From Rothia sp035916755 (GTDB taxonomy: Bacteria > Actinomycetota > Actinomycetes > Actinomycetales > Micrococcaceae), in contig NZ_JAYWIX010000010.1 in assembly GCF_035916755.1 (NCBI RefSeq), positions 1-61,452 of the forward strand: a stretch of DNA of 61,452 bases. The letters run 5' to 3'. The position numbers and the translations under genes were made by a program. This document shows positions 32,653-39,749 of the stretch, in pieces. The stretch's first letter is position 1. Every line of letters starts with the position of its first letter. The notes below the pieces were generated by a model. The model did no database searches. It worked only from the letters and a program-made list of their open reading frames with translations, and was not told where the DNA came from.

Positions 32653-32766
32653 AGGCACCCTAGGGTTCGCGCTTGCTGCAGACCCTCTCGCCTGGTTCGC
32701 TTCGCTCACAAGGCGATTCACGCCAGCCGCCGAGCCAGCAGCTTCGCCGCGAACCCTAGGGTGCCT
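32653..32766 (+). repeat. Nested palindromic element, family B copy 2 (inverted)
   Basis: A 114-base element between infB and rbfA. The outer arms AGGCACCCTAGGGTTCGCG (32653-32671) and CGCGAACCCTAGGGTGCCT (32748-32766) are perfect 19-base complements. Read on the minus strand, the interior matches copy 1 at 14969-15068 almost base for base (GCTGCTGGCTCGG, GGCTGGCGTGAATCGCC, GAGCGAAGCGAACCAGG). The inner stem is CGCCT/AGGCG here and CGCCT/AGGTG in copy 1. The outer arms differ in sequence and length from copy 1 but pair fully. Confidence 0.85.
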
Positions 32767-32808
32767 TTACACTTAAACATAGAAACCTCTCTAGATAAGG
32801 AGAACATC

Positions 32809-33246
32809 ATGGCAGATCCGGCACGCGCCGCCCGCCTAGCCGACCGCATCAAGGTCATCGTTGCCCAGGCCCTCGAACGCCGCATCAAAGACCCCCGCCT
32901 CGGCTTCATCACCGTCACCGACGCCCGCGTCACCAACGACCTCCAGCACGCCACCATCTACTACACCGTCTTCGGCTCCGAAGAAGAGCAGGCCTCCACC
33001 AAGGCCGCCCTCGAATCAGCCAAGGGCATCCTGCGCTCAGAAGTTGGTAAGAACATCACCGCGCGACTGACCCCCACCCTCACCTTCGTGCCCGACGAAG
33101 TACCCGTCAACGCAGCCCACATTGAAGATTTGCTGCGTAAGACCAAGGAACGCGACGCCGAACTGGCCGCAGCTCGCGAAGGCGCCGAATACGCCGGTGG
33201 CGAGGACGCCTACAAGAGCACCGAAACCGAGGAAGACGAAGCCTAA
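32809..33246 (+). CDS. rbfA: 30S ribosome-binding factor RbfA
   Basis: A 145-residue KH-fold protein for late 30S maturation and cold adaptation. ALERRIKDPRLGFITVTDAR near residues 18-37 is the family signature, followed by the typical beta strand HATIYYTVFG. The C-terminus is a ~30-residue acidic tail. ATG 32809 is supported by AAGGAGAACATC; the frame is open upstream only because it runs through the repeat. truB starts three bases after its stop. Confidence 0.96.
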   Translation: MADPARAARLADRIKVIVAQALERRIKDPRLGFITVTDARVTNDLQHATIYYTVFGSEEEQASTKAALESAKGILRSEVGKNITARLTPTLTFVPDEVPVNAAHIEDLLRKTKERDAELAAAREGAEYAGGEDAYKSTETEEDEA

Positions 33247-33249
33247 GCC

Positions 33250-34284
33250 GTGGCCAAGAAAGCACCCACCGGGCCCTCGGGCCTCATCGTCGTTGACAAA
33301 CCCGCCGGACTCACCAGCCACGACGTGGTCTCCAAAATGCGGTGGATTGCCGGCACCCGCAAAGTCGGGCACGCCGGCACCCTCGACCCCATGGCCACGG
33401 GGGTGCTTATCCTTGGCGTCAACAAGGCAACCCGCCTGCTCACCTGGGTGGTGGGGGAGACCAAGACCTACACCGCCACCATCCGCCTCGGCGTCTCCAC
33501 CCTCACCGACGACGCGGACGGCGAAGCCACCGCTGTCGCTACCGAGGGTGCGCTGGATAGTATCAGCGAGGATGCCATCAGGCAGCACATTACGGACCTT
33601 ACCGGCGACATCATGCAGGTACCCTCTGCCGTCTCGGCCATCAAAGTCAACGGGGTACGCTCCTACGCCCGAGTGCGCTCAGGGGAAGAAGTCGAACTCG
33701 AAGCCCGGCCCATCACCGTGCACTCCTTCGACCTGCATGACGCCCGCCCCGCCACCGCCACCTACCAGCTAGGTGAAGAAGAGGTGAGCACCGGCGTCCT
33801 TGACCTCGACGTCACCGTCGTCTGCTCGGCAGGCACCTACATCCGCGCCCTAGCCCGTGACCTCGGAGCAGCCCTCGGAACCGGCGCCCACCTCACCGCC
33901 CTGCGTCGCACCGCCATCGGCGAAATCCGCGCCGAAGACGCCCACACCCTCGACGAACTGATCGCCGGGCGAGAAGCAGAACAGGCAGCTCCCCTGCTAC
34001 CCATCGAAGAGGCAGCCCGTCGGCTCTTTACCGTCCGCAACCTCACCGCCGCCGAAGCCACCGACCTCGCCAACGGTCGCCGTATCACCCCCACCGAAGG
34101 CAGCCCCGCCACCACAGCCCCCAAAACCGGCTCCACCGGCGGGCACGACAAACCCACCACCGACGGCATCAGCGCAGCCTTCGCCCCAGATGGCACCCTC
34201 GTAGCCCTCATCGAAAACACCCGCTTCCGCCGCGACAACGTCGCCGCCCCCGTGCTCGTCTTCGAAGCCGGCCGAACCTTCTAG
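33250..34284 (+). CDS. truB: tRNA pseudouridine(55) synthase
   Basis: A 344-residue TruB. The catalytic aspartate is Asp46 in GHAGTLDPMATGVL (residues 40-53), preceded by VDKPAGLTSHDVV. TruB makes pseudouridine 55 in the T-loop of tRNAs. The core ends near residue 240; the C-terminal ~100 residues form a PUA-like domain interrupted by a Pro/Thr/Gly-rich stretch (about 280-305). GTG start, three bases after rbfA, indicates translational coupling. Confidence 0.96.
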   Translation: MAKKAPTGPSGLIVVDKPAGLTSHDVVSKMRWIAGTRKVGHAGTLDPMATGVLILGVNKATRLLTWVVGETKTYTATIRLGVSTLTDDADGEATAVATEGALDSISEDAIRQHITDLTGDIMQVPSAVSAIKVNGVRSYARVRSGEEVELEARPITVHSFDLHDARPATATYQLGEEEVSTGVLDLDVTVVCSAGTYIRALARDLGAALGTGAHLTALRRTAIGEIRAEDAHTLDELIAGREAEQAAPLLPIEEAARRLFTVRNLTAAEATDLANGRRITPTEGSPATTAPKTGSTGGHDKPTTDGISAAFAPDGTLVALIENTRFRRDNVAAPVLVFEAGRTF

Positions 34285-34296
34285 GAGCTCCACCCC

Positions 34297-34671
34297 ATGA
34301 TGATTGCTGGACTCGACCTCTGGTTCTGGGCCATAACCGCGCTCGGCACCGCTTCCTTCCTCATCTGCCTCATCCGCTTCTTGCGCGGAGCAGCCCCCGA
34401 CGACTGGTCACAGGGCTTAGTCATCGTTCTCGAAGCCTTCCTCATCATCTACCTGGTCGGCTCCATCATCATGCAGGTCACAACGGACGGCCCCAGCGGC
34501 GACTGGCTCGAATACTACGGTTATCTGCTCACCGCCATGATTATTCCCGTCGGTACCTTCATCTGGTCGCTTTCCGAACGCACCCGCTGGTCAACCCTGG
34601 TGCTGGGGCTAACCGGGCCGGTGCTGATTATCATGGTGCACCGTATGAACATGCTCTGGTACTACTATTAG
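34297..34671 (+). CDS. Small membrane protein, unknown function
   Basis: A 124-residue protein with four hydrophobic helices (about 6-27, 42-63, 75-94 and 101-118) and a short acidic loop (APDDWSQG). I do not recognise the family with certainty; similar small membrane proteins are found near truB in actinobacteria. It starts 12 bases after truB (GGAGCTCCACCCC upstream) and probably belongs to that transcript. Element A copy 2 follows its stop. Confidence 0.7.
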   Translation: MMIAGLDLWFWAITALGTASFLICLIRFLRGAAPDDWSQGLVIVLEAFLIIYLVGSIIMQVTTDGPSGDWLEYYGYLLTAMIIPVGTFIWSLSERTRWSTLVLGLTGPVLIIMVHRMNMLWYYY

Positions 34672-34691
34672 GGCAGCTTGGCAGAGCTACA

Positions 34692-34803
34692 TAAGTGCAG
34701 GGCGTGCGCTTGTAGCCGACTGGCTGGGGCTGGCATGAATTGGGTGAGCGCCCCAGCGCGAGCCCAAGAAGGTTAGTCGGCGAGAGCGCACGCCCTGCGC
34801 TTA
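34692..34803 (+). repeat. Nested palindromic element, family A copy 2
   Basis: A 112-base element. The outer arms TAAGTGCAGGGCGTGCGCT (34692-34710) and AGCGCACGCCCTGCGCTTA (34785-34803) pair over 19 bases with one G-U. The core is the same as copy 1 at 19002: AGCCGACTGGCTGGGGCTGG, CATGAATTG, GAGCGCCCCAGCGCGAG, AAGAAGGTTAGTCGGC. The inner stem is TTGGG/CCCAA where copy 1 has TTGAG/CTCAA, a matching change on both sides. Confidence 0.85.
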
Positions 34804-34860
34804 AGGCCAGAAACGCCAGTAAGAGCAGCAGAAACATTGCATGGGAGATGGAAGAAGACA

Positions 34861-35283
34861 ATGAATCAAACACAGAACAAAGCCTCCGCTACGAAAAATA
34901 GCGGCTTTGGCCGCCTGCTCGTCGTCATTTACGGCGTCTTTACCCTATCGGCCGGGGCCCGGGCCCTCTACCAGGTCATCCGTAAGTTCGACGAAGCCCC
35001 GCTGTCTATCAGCCTCTCAGCGCTCTCAGCCCTCATCTACCTTGTTGCCACTATCGCTCTGGCTAAGAAAGGGGAGGGGGCCTGGAAAATCTCCCTGGCC
35101 GCCGTCAGCATCGAAATGGCTGGTGTGCTCATCATCGGAATCTTCTCCTACCTGCAACCCCAGCACTTTGAACTGGCCTCCGTCTGGTCCCACTTCGGCT
35201 CCGGCTACGGCTACATTCCCCTGATTCTGCCCATGGTAGGCCTCTGGTGGCTCAACAAAACCCGCCCTGCCCGCACCCGCTAG
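34861..35283 (+). CDS. Membrane protein, unknown function
   Basis: A 140-residue protein with four hydrophobic helices (FGRLLVVIYGVFTLSAGARA; LSALSALIYLVATIAL; ISLAAVSIEMAGVLIIGIF; IPLILPMVGLWWL) and a basic end. The pattern is common for a small actinobacterial protein encoded beside ribF or truB, whose role is unknown. ATG 34861 is chosen because GGAAGAAG lies just before it. Confidence 0.7.
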   Translation: MNQTQNKASATKNSGFGRLLVVIYGVFTLSAGARALYQVIRKFDEAPLSISLSALSALIYLVATIALAKKGEGAWKISLAAVSIEMAGVLIIGIFSYLQPQHFELASVWSHFGSGYGYIPLILPMVGLWWLNKTRPARTR

Positions 35284-35363
35284 GTACCCGCGTCCGCCTG
35301 CCCTCAGCAGAAGGCCCCAAATACGCGTAGTATAGACACGAAGCAACCCAACCGAGGAGCACA

Positions 35364-36320
35364 GTGAAGCGCTTTACCGATCTCGCCCAGATCCCCGCCG
35401 ACTTCGGCCCCACAGTGGTCACCATCGGCAACTTCGATGGCGTGCACATCGGCCACCAAAAAGTGCTCTCCACCCTGGTCAATACTGCCCGGGTTCACGG
35501 TCTCTCCTCTGCGGCTGTGTCTTTCGACCCCCACCCGGCTCGCGTCCACGGCCCTGCCGGAGTGCACATTGAGATTATGGGGCAGGAAAGCCGCCAAAAA
35601 ATCCTCGCGGATCTCGGCGTCGACTACTACCTGCTGCTGCACTACAACCTTGCCTTCGCCGCCCAAACCCCCGAAGAATTCGTCAAAGGAACCTTCGTCG
35701 ATGCCCTCAAGGCCAAATTCGTGGTCATCGGTGATGACGTGCGCTTTGGCACCAACAACTCCGGCGACCTCAACACCATGAAGGAACTCGGCGAAAAATA
35801 CGGCTTTGAGGTACTCGTGGTTGAAGATCTGCTCGCCCATGATGACCGCCGCTGCTCATCAACCTCGATCCGCCAGCTGCTCGCCGAAGGGCGGGTGCGC
35901 GATGCCGCAGCTATTCTGGGGCGTAACCACTACATGAGTGGCGAAGTCGTGCACGGCGCTGCCCGCGGCCGCGAACTGGGCTTCCCCACAGCCAACATGG
36001 ACGTTGATTCCGTCGGTCTTGTACCCGGTGACGGGGTCTACGCAGGCTGGCTAATCGACGAGGCCGGAACCCGCCACCCCGTTGCCGTATCGGTGGGCAC
36101 CAACCCCACCTTTGAAGGCATCACCACCCGCCAGGTCGAAGCCCACGTAATCGGCCGCCCCGAAGAGAAAGTCGAAGACTTCAACCTCTACGGGCAGCAC
36201 GTCACCCTAGAGTTCGTCGACTACCTGCGCGGCATGGTCGCCTATACCGGTGTCGAGGCACTGATTGAGCAGATGCACGCCGACGTTCAACAGGCTAAAA
36301 CCATCCTCGGCATCAGCTAG
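35364..36320 (+). CDS. ribF: Bifunctional riboflavin kinase / FAD synthetase
   Basis: A 318-residue enzyme that makes FMN from riboflavin and FAD from FMN. The N-terminal nucleotidyltransferase part has TIGNFDGVHIGHQ (residues 20-32) and SFDPHP; the C-terminal kinase has GRELGFPTANM (about 206-216) and the metal-site segment NPTF. The length matches the family. GTG start with GAGGAGC upstream. Conserved position between truB and rpsO. Confidence 0.97.
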   Translation: MKRFTDLAQIPADFGPTVVTIGNFDGVHIGHQKVLSTLVNTARVHGLSSAAVSFDPHPARVHGPAGVHIEIMGQESRQKILADLGVDYYLLLHYNLAFAAQTPEEFVKGTFVDALKAKFVVIGDDVRFGTNNSGDLNTMKELGEKYGFEVLVVEDLLAHDDRRCSSTSIRQLLAEGRVRDAAAILGRNHYMSGEVVHGAARGRELGFPTANMDVDSVGLVPGDGVYAGWLIDEAGTRHPVAVSVGTNPTFEGITTRQVEAHVIGRPEEKVEDFNLYGQHVTLEFVDYLRGMVAYTGVEALIEQMHADVQQAKTILGIS

Positions 36321-36326
36321 AGTACA

Positions 36327-36371
36327 GAGAAAAGTTCCCGGAATAAGAGGTCTTATTCCGGGAACTTCTCT
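36327..36371 (+). terminator. Terminator after ribF
   Basis: AAGTTCCCGGAATAAG (36332-36347) is a perfect 16-base complement of 36352-36367 with a four-base loop; an outer AGAG/CTCT extends the stem. Confidence 0.8.
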
Positions 36372-36423
36372 ATGAGAGATGATGGGCGCGGCAGGCTCAC
36401 GCTCGCTTACCTTGCTGGGCTAA

Positions 36424-36450
36424 GAGGAGGGGAGCACGTGCCCCCTCCTC
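36424..36450 (-). terminator. Terminator after the aldo/keto reductase gene
   Basis: GAGGAGGGG (36424 onward) pairs with CCCCCTCCTC around AGCACGTG. It lies ten bases from the minus-strand reductase stop. Confidence 0.5.
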
Positions 36451-36459
36451 CGCCTTCTC

Positions 36460-37284
36460 CTACATCTCTTCGTGAGTATTCGGGTCAAACCCGCGGCCTA
36501 CACCTGCTTCGAGGGCATCGATGCGGGCGACCTGGTCGTCGGTGAGTTCCCAGTCGAAGACTGCCAGGTTTTCTTCCATACGCAGGGCATTGGAAGTCTT
36601 GGGCAGGGGTACCAGGTTCTTCTGGACCTCCCAGCGCAGAATCACCTGGGCTACGGTTTTATCGGTCTCAGCGGCAATGGTCTCGAGGGCGGCGTCCTTG
36701 AGCAGGTCGGTTTTGCGGCCCAGGGGCGACCAGCACTGGGTGAGGATGGCGTGGTCGAGGTTGTAGGCCGCCCAGTCCTGCTTCTGGGAGTAGGGGTGCA
36801 GCTCAATCTGGTTGATGGCGGGGGTGACGCCGGTTTCTTCGATCAGGCGGTCGATGTGCTCGGGCAGGAAGTTAGAGACGCCGATGGTCTTGACGAGCCC
36901 TTCTTCCTGAGCCTTAATCAAAGCCCGCCAGGTGTCGATGTAGAGCCCCTGGGAGGGGTTAGGCCAGTGGATTAGGTAGGCGTCGAGGTAGTCAAAGCCC
37001 ATGCGGCTCAGGCTTCCTTCGAGGGAGCGCAGGGCAGCGTCGTAGCCGTGGTCGCGGCCGGGCAGCTTGGACTGTACGAAGATTTCATCGCGCGGGGTGC
37101 CTGAGCGCAGGACGCCGCGGGCAACGCCCACTTCGTTCTCGTAGTTCACCGCGGTGTCGATCAGGCGGTAGCCGCGGGTGATGGCCTCAGAGACGGCGAC
37201 TTCGGCGTCGACGTTGTTAAGCGGGTAGGTTCCCAAGCCCAGGGGAGGGATTGAGGTGCCGTCGCGCAGGGTATGGTTTTGCAT
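36460..37284 (-). CDS. Aldo/keto reductase
   Basis: A 274-residue TIM-barrel NADPH-dependent reductase of the 2,5-diketo-D-gluconate reductase type. The catalytic tetrad is Asp43, Tyr48, Lys73 and His106 (DTAVNYENE, KLPG, IHWP); GVSNF and the NADPH-binding IPLPKTS-like segment (PLPKTSNALRMEENL) are present. The natural substrate is not known; the group reduces ketones, aldehydes and 2-oxo sugars. ATG start, CGAGAGGAAAACCA upstream. It follows the luxS-mtn pair on the same strand. Confidence 0.9.
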   Translation of the reverse strand: MQNHTLRDGTSIPPLGLGTYPLNNVDAEVAVSEAITRGYRLIDTAVNYENEVGVARGVLRSGTPRDEIFVQSKLPGRDHGYDAALRSLEGSLSRMGFDYLDAYLIHWPNPSQGLYIDTWRALIKAQEEGLVKTIGVSNFLPEHIDRLIEETGVTPAINQIELHPYSQKQDWAAYNLDHAILTQCWSPLGRKTDLLKDAALETIAAETDKTVAQVILRWEVQKNLVPLPKTSNALRMEENLAVFDWELTDDQVARIDALEAGVGRGFDPNTHEEM

Positions 37285-37320
37285 TGGTTTTCCTCTCGGG
37301 TGGAGCGGGGCGGACGCGGG

Positions 37321-38061
37321 TTAGCGGCTGAGCAGGTCGAGCACCAGGGTGGCACTTCGTTCTGCCACGATGGGGGCGTCCATGTGGAAGTCCTGGTCGG
37401 CAGCCGGGCCGCAGAGATCTGAGATACCGCGTACCGCAATAAAGGGTAGGGAACGGCTGGAGCTAATCTGGGCCAGGGCGGTGGTTTCCATGTCGGTGGA
37501 AAGCGCCTGGGGGAAGAGCTGGCGGGTGTCTTTGACGTTGTGGGCGGTCACAAAAGATCCACCAGCCAGCATCTGCCCAAAGAGGGGGCTACCTTCACCG
37601 GTGTAGGCCGCTGCGGCAGCGCGGGCCTTCTCAAGTAACACCGAATCGGTGGCGTAGGTGGCGGGCATGCCGGGAACCTGCCCGAACTCGTAACCGAAGG
37701 CAGTGGCGTCCGCGTCCGTGTAGGTGTAGTCGGTGCCGATAGCCAGGTCGCCCACATTCACGTCGGCGCGCAGACCGCCTGCGGTACCGGCAGACACAAT
37801 GACGCGCGGGGTGGGCACCAGCGCCAGGGCAACAGACAGGGCCGTGGCAGCATTGACCAGGCCAATCTTTGAGCGCACCAGCAGAATCTTCAGCTCGTCA
37901 GTGCCGGTAGCAAGCACCCGGGGGTAGAAGAGGGCCTCACCCAGGGCATAAGCCTCACCGACCGGCTCGGTCTTGGCGAGGAAGGGGACAGCCTCTTCGT
38001 CCATGGCTACCTGCACGATAGCGGCATTCTCGAAGCCGCCGGGAAGAGCAAAAGCCGACAC
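37321..38061 (-). CDS. mtnN: 5'-methylthioadenosine/S-adenosylhomocysteine nucleosidase
   Basis: A 246-residue nucleoside phosphorylase-fold enzyme that removes adenine from SAH and MTA. Seen: QVAMDEEAVPF near the N-terminus, SAGTAGGLRADVNVGDLAIG in the middle, and the catalytic region VRGISDLCGPAADQDFH near the end, with the general-acid aspartate. GTG 38061 overlaps the luxS stop (TAGTG), indicating translational coupling; a GTG at 38082 is an alternative. It produces S-ribosylhomocysteine, the substrate of LuxS. Confidence 0.9.
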   Translation of the reverse strand: MSAFALPGGFENAAIVQVAMDEEAVPFLAKTEPVGEAYALGEALFYPRVLATGTDELKILLVRSKIGLVNAATALSVALALVPTPRVIVSAGTAGGLRADVNVGDLAIGTDYTYTDADATAFGYEFGQVPGMPATYATDSVLLEKARAAAAAYTGEGSPLFGQMLAGGSFVTAHNVKDTRQLFPQALSTDMETTALAQISSSRSLPFIAVRGISDLCGPAADQDFHMDAPIVAERSATLVLDLLSR

Positions 38062-38543
38062 TAGGCCATCACCTGCTCCCACTCGTCCTTCTTCTCGAGG
38101 AAAGCACGAACCGCAGCCTGGGCCTCGTCGAGGGAATGGTTAGCACCCCAACCGCACTGAACCTCGTTAGCGGCCGGAACTTCATCGGCTTCTAGCAGGT
38201 CATTCATCGTAGCCTCAAGAATCTGCATAAAATCGGCAGGCTCAACACCCAGGGTCAGAGCGTAGAAACCGGTCTGGCAGCCCATAGGGGAGAAGTCAAT
38301 CAGAGCGTCGGTGTGATTGCGCATGTGGTGGGCGGTCATGTGCTCAATCGAGTGAACCGCCTTCATACCCAGGTGCCCCTTGTTGGGCTGGGTGAAACGC
38401 ACATCGTACTTAATCAGGACGTCCCCACCCGGCAGGGTCTTACGGTCAGCTACACGCACGTAGGGCGCTGCCACAGCGGTATGATCCAGGTCGAAAGACT
38501 CAACATTAGTCTTCTGCTTCTCAAAATTCTCAGTGATTTGCAT
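38061..38543 (-). CDS. luxS: S-ribosylhomocysteine lyase (AI-2 synthase)
   Basis: A 160-residue LuxS, converting S-ribosylhomocysteine to homocysteine and DPD, the precursor of autoinducer-2. The metal motif HxxEH is H64-SIE-H68 with catalytic Glu67; the catalytic cysteine is Cys89 in MGCQTGFY; a later cysteine in VQCGWG is the third metal ligand. ATG 38543 follows GGGAGAAT. The tail overlaps mtnN. Divergent from the small gene at 38631. Confidence 0.96.
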   Translation of the reverse strand: MQITENFEKQKTNVESFDLDHTAVAAPYVRVADRKTLPGGDVLIKYDVRFTQPNKGHLGMKAVHSIEHMTAHHMRNHTDALIDFSPMGCQTGFYALTLGVEPADFMQILEATMNDLLEADEVPAANEVQCGWGANHSLDEAQAAVRAFLEKKDEWEQVMA

Positions 38544-38630
38544 GCTTACTATTCTCCCAGGCTCAGGGCACAAGCGCTAGCTGCGGAGTAATCTAGAGTT
38601 ATCTGTCCGAATATAAACAAAGGTGTTGAA

Positions 38631-38933
38631 ATGAACGTATTGATTCCCACCGCTGCTGCCTCAGCCGGCCTGATGGGTGGCTACAAGGTTGCCCGTGTTA
38701 CTAACGTCCGCGCCCTGGGCGGGGTCGCCCTAGCCGCTGGCGGCGCTGCTGCCTTTGCCGGCTGGAAGAAGAACGCCGGAACCGGCACCGCCGCCGCCCT
38801 TACCGCCGTCTACCTCGGCGCCTTCGGCTACTCCCACGCCCTGCACAAGAAGATTGGCCCCTGGCCCGCCGTCTGTGCCGTTACCGGTGCTACCGCGCTC
38901 GCATCCCTAGCCTTCGGCCGCGAAAAGAAATAG
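38631..38933 (+). CDS. Small Ala/Gly-rich membrane protein, unknown function
   Basis: A 100-residue protein with three or four weakly hydrophobic Ala/Gly-rich segments and basic loops (WKKNAG, HALHKK), ending FGREKK. I do not recognise the family. AAAGGTG lies before the ATG, and TATAAA at about 38612 could be its -10. It is divergent from luxS. Codon use matches the neighbours, supporting a real gene. Confidence 0.6.
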   Translation: MNVLIPTAAASAGLMGGYKVARVTNVRALGGVALAAGGAAAFAGWKKNAGTGTAAALTAVYLGAFGYSHALHKKIGPWPAVCAVTGATALASLAFGREKK

Positions 38934-39245
38934 CAAGGGGAGCTCTCCCCGCTGGCTCAACCAGGTTTGTACCACGCCCTGCTCGCAAACGGTACTAAAA
39001 ATGGGCCGCGCGCGGTACAAACTGGTGTTGCGGGCACAGCCAATAGAGCGGAGCAGGTGAGCAAGCTACCACCGGGGCCTCTCTTCCCGGTGGCTGGCTT
39101 GTGCTGTAGAGTTGACTATGCATGTGACTGCAGTCCGTGGCAGTTACCTGCAGCGGCCAAGTCGTCCACCGGCGTCCTTGGCTCTCCACCCGGCAGCAAA
39201 AATGTTGACCGGGCCGCACACGGCACTAACTCTAGGAGTTAACCC
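38934..39245 (+). promoter_or_regulatory. Non-coding region with hairpins and rpsO leader
   Basis: 312 bases without a gene. GGGGAGCTCTCCCC (38938-38951) is a short palindrome after the small gene. CCAGGTTTGTACC (38961-38973) pairs with GGTACAAACTGG (39014-39025). CACCGGG/CCCGGTG with flanking CAAGC/GCTTG forms a stem at about 39070-39104. Near rpsO, CCCGG/CCGGG (39190-39213) and a small stem TAACTC-TAG-GAGTTA (39227-39241) are seen; the latter includes the AGGAG ribosome-binding site, so the site is masked when the stem forms. This suggests translational control of S15, as known in other bacteria with different structures. Confidence 0.45.
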
Positions 39246-39515
39246 ATGGCTCTTGATCCCAAGATCAAGCAGGAAATCATGAAGGAATACGCAACCCACG
39301 AAGGTGACACCGGTTCACCCGAGGTTCAGGTTGCAGTTCTGACTCGTCGTATCACCGACCTGACCGAACACCTCAAGTTCCACAAGCACGACCACCACTC
39401 ACGTCGTGGTCTGATGATTCTCGTTGGTCGCCGCCGCAACCTGCTCGGCTACCTCAAGAGCGTCGACATCGAGCGTTACCGCGCCCTCATCGAGCGTCTC
39501 GGTATCCGCCGATAA
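39246..39515 (+). CDS. rpsO: 30S ribosomal protein S15
   Basis: An 89-residue S15, a primary 16S rRNA-binding protein at the platform. The rRNA-contact segments HKHDHHSRRGL (about 46-56) and the usual TGSPEVQVAVLT (21-32) and LLGYLK are present; the length is exactly that of the family. The ATG follows AGGAGTTAACCC, in which the ribosome-binding site is part of a hairpin. pnp follows after 234 bases, the usual order. Confidence 0.99.
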   Translation: MALDPKIKQEIMKEYATHEGDTGSPEVQVAVLTRRITDLTEHLKFHKHDHHSRRGLMILVGRRRNLLGYLKSVDIERYRALIERLGIRR

Positions 39516-39530
39516 CACAAGGTTTGTGAG

Positions 39531-39604
39531 CGTGAGGGCGACACCGCAACCCGCGCATCCGGCTTAATAGTCGGACGCCGCTGGTCGAGGGTGACGCCCT
39601 CACC
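39531..39604 (+). terminator. Long hairpin after rpsO
   Basis: GTGAGGGCGaCACC (39531 onward) pairs with GGTGaCGCCCTCAC (ending about 39603); the loop holds a weaker stem. No T run follows, so it may be a processing site between rpsO and pnp. Confidence 0.5.
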
Positions 39605-39633
39605 CACACCTACCACCCACAGAATAGAAATAA

Positions 39634-39728
39634 GTCGCCGCGTGCTTTGACGGTCCTCGGTAGCGGTTTACAGAAAGCCCCATTGGCGGGGTCTGTGAGC
39701 CTCAATCGATGACCGAAGGCGCGGCGCA
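39634..39728 (+). promoter_or_regulatory. Long stem-loop in the pnp leader
   Basis: CGCCGCG (39636-39642) pairs with CGCGGCG (39720-39726), and CGGTC (39651-39655) with GACCG (39711-39715); an inner stem CAGA..CCCC/GGGGTCTG sits at the tip. It resembles in layout the double-stranded pnp leader of enterobacteria, cut by RNase III and used for autoregulation. The sequence itself is different; function is inferred. Confidence 0.5.
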
Positions 39729-39749
39729 GACAACAGAAATGGAGGAACC

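Noticed and set aside
34837..34860. Earlier ATG for the membrane protein at 34861
   Set aside because: No ribosome-binding site at a suitable distance; GGAAGAAG points to the ATG at 34861.
38961..39025. Member of the A/B or P repeat families
   Set aside because: It is also an imperfect palindrome, but it shares neither core motif nor arm sequence with them.
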